Translations under genes and position numbers: made by a program
Notes under the pieces: model-generated
What the model was told of the DNA's origin: nothing
What the model saw: the letters and a program-made list of their open reading frames with translations, nothing else
Databases searched by the model: none
Origin: Streptococcus parasanguinis
GTDB lineage: Bacteria; Bacillota; Bacilli; Lactobacillales; Streptococcaceae
DNA: 64,000 bases
Direction: 5' to 3'
NCBI RefSeq assembly: GCF_023109675.1
Contig: NZ_JALDUR010000001.1
Location: forward strand, 163,097-227,096
Shown here: in pieces, positions 62,802 through 64,000 of the stretch
Layout: the number at the start of each line of letters is the position of its first letter
How positions within the stretch are numbered: the stretch's first letter is position 1

Positions 62802-63112
62802 CCGCAGGTCAGGCGCAGACCGTAGCCCGAAGTTTCTAGGCCATGATGAAACTTCAACCCCCGTTTTCTAATTCCGAGAAACTATTTGAAATAAAAAAGA
62901 ATGCTGATAAATCAACATTCTCTAACTGTATTTTTTTTATGAAGATATTAACTTTTGTCTGTTTAGCTACCAAAAGGCTACCAATAAATTTGAATTATTT
63001 TTAATATGATTTTTAGTAATATACATTATTACTGAGTTTCAATCTTTTTAACAATAGCATAAGGTTATTGTTAAAAAGGTTTACCTCGACAAACTAAAAG
63101 ATATTATTTAGT
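62796..63112. other. Intergenic stretch at the broken end of the conjugation module
   Basis: It holds a perfect GCCTGACC/GGTCAGGC hairpin at the end of the tcpA gene (62796-62814), a dyad AGAATG/CATTCT (near 62899-62923) and a stem CTTTTTAACAATA/TATTGTTAAAAAG (about 63048-63080). The last lies just beyond the ABC-F stop and is probably its leftward terminator. No gene is supported here. An origin of transfer could lie in the first 80 bases, as orf21-orf20 gaps do in Tn916. Confidence 0.45.
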
Positions 63113-64000
63113 TTATAATCGTATTATTTTATTCGCTATATCTTCTACAAACCTCTTATCGTGTTCCACAAATATGAGTGTAGGATTTGCTTCTTTTATA
63201 ATTTCCTCAATCTGTATTCTTGATATTACATCTAAATAATTCAGTGGTTCGTCCCAAATAAATATATGAGCTGGCTTTGACAAACTTACAGCAATTAAAA
63301 CTTTCTTTTTTTGTCCATCGCTATAGTTCTTCATATCTATTTCAAATAATTCTCTTGCAAAATCTAATTTTCTAAGAATTGTTTTGCACAATGTTTCATC
63401 AACACCTTGCTTATGAATATACTCGTTTAGGCTACCTGTTAAATTGGATGTATCTTGAGGAACATATGATATTTTTAAATTACTTGCTAATTTTACATCA
63501 CCTGAATACTCGTGATTTAGACCTAATAAAATTTTAATCAAGGTTGATTTTCCGCTACCATTACCCCCATATATAGCCACTATATCACCTTGCTTTATAT
63601 CAAAACTTATATTACTTAATATCTGCTTTTTTCCATAATATGATGATAAATCGCAAACTGATATTAGAGGATTTTTGTGGTGATGTAACGGATGCAATAA
63701 TAGACTTTCCTTTGTTTCAATATCTTTTAGTAAATTCTGTTTTTCTTCTATTGCCTTATTTTGTCTATTCTCCAAATTCTTAGATTTTTTCATCATCTTA
63801 GCTGACTGATGACCTATATGCCCCTTGTCTGGTTTTACACCTGATACTTTCACGCCGTTTTTAGTATTTTCAACTTTATCAGACCAAATTTGACTTTGTC
63901 TTGCAGCTTCTTTTAATCGTTTAATATCTTTTCTTAATTTCTCATTTTGACTAATCTCAAATTGGTCTTTCATCAATTTATTTTCATACCACGATGTAAA
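63113..64000 (-). CDS. ABC-F ribosomal protection protein, Lsa-like, 5' part outside the window
   Basis: The frame is open to the right edge, so only the C-terminal 295 codons are seen. A charged interdomain linker (about the first 115 residues: DIKRLKEAARQSQIWSDKVE and Lys/Asn-rich runs) is followed by the second ATPase with Walker A YGGNGSGKSTLIKI, signature YSDGQKKKV, and Walker B HIFIWDEPLNYLD, then FVEHDKRFVED. These match the Lsa/Vga-type ABC-F proteins that rescue ribosomes from lincosamides, pleuromutilins and streptogramin A. Which member it is cannot be told from this half. Confidence 0.8.
   Translation of the reverse strand, partial: FTSWYENKLMKDQFEISQNEKLRKDIKRLKEAARQSQIWSDKVENTKNGVKVSGVKPDKGHIGHQSAKMMKKSKNLENRQNKAIEEKQNLLKDIETKESLLLHPLHHHKNPLISVCDLSSYYGKKQILSNISFDIKQGDIVAIYGGNGSGKSTLIKILLGLNHEYSGDVKLASNLKISYVPQDTSNLTGSLNEYIHKQGVDETLCKTILRKLDFARELFEIDMKNYSDGQKKKVLIAVSLSKPAHIFIWDEPLNYLDVISRIQIEEIIKEANPTLIFVEHDKRFVEDIANKIIRL

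Overview
The window is a piece of a Streptococcus chromosome, most likely of the mitis/sanguinis group. The evidence is a low-GC core with pgk, glnR-glnA, rnjA-rpoY and tsaB-rimI-tsaD, an LPXTG-anchored GH85 endoglycosidase, AAGGAG-type ribosome binding sites, and a pneumococcal-type PhrA peptide (SNGLDVGKAD). The species cannot be fixed from the sequence alone.

Bases 1-26.8 kb are mostly core. They hold the 3' part of a surface endo-beta-N-acetylglucosaminidase, pgk, an exporter, glnRA, and rnjA/rpoY opposite tsaB-rimI-tsaD. Next come a small, partly decayed array of membrane and lipoprotein genes (12.7-17.1 kb), azlCD, a lipoprotein under an unusual operator, a flavoprotein, and a complete lactate racemization locus. 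In that locus larA-larB-larC-larD run leftward and larR-larE run rightward. A 180-bp structured repeat follows both pgk and glnA.

At about 26.94 kb the sequence breaks off after what look like the first codons of ebfC (ybaB), and AT-rich accessory DNA runs to the end of the window. A 363-bp repeat at 26.94-27.31 kb recurs at 48.12-48.48 kb, so the 21-kb segment between looks like one element placed beside a related one. The segment carries five modules. The first is a Tpr/Phr-type peptide-signalling pair next to an apparently undescribed RiPP-like cluster: a 17-aa peptide, a ThiF/MccB-like enzyme, a cytosolic solute-binding-like protein, a PepF homologue with a broken zinc motif, an MFS pump and a methyltransferase. 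The second is a Thoeris defence pair (TIR ThsB and SIR2-SLOG ThsA) facing each other, bounded by a 33-bp inverted leader and next to a tyrosine recombinase. The third is a radical-SAM/SPASM RiPP cluster with a 24-aa Cys-containing precursor and an ABC exporter. The fourth is a complete IS6-family element. The fifth is a set of stress or toxin genes: MerR/SDR, Fic with its antitoxin, and MFS/ArsR.

From 48.1 kb onward come a DUF4365 nuclease-like protein, the TprA/PhrA pair beside a duplicated secreted-peptide cassette that looks like a bacteriocin locus, and two lipoproteins. One of these lipoproteins is a paralogue of the 18.4-kb gene with the same operator. Next are an ImmR/ImmA-like repressor and protease pair, a retron (compact msr-msd RNA plus an RT-Toprim fusion), a strongly structured non-coding stretch, and the start of a Tn916-like conjugation module that stops after the TcpA coupling ATPase. 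An Lsa-like ABC-F resistance gene runs off the right edge.

The best candidates for new biology are the recombinase-linked Thoeris locus, the ThiF/pseudo-PepF peptide cluster, the retron, and the structured RNA upstream of the conjugation genes.
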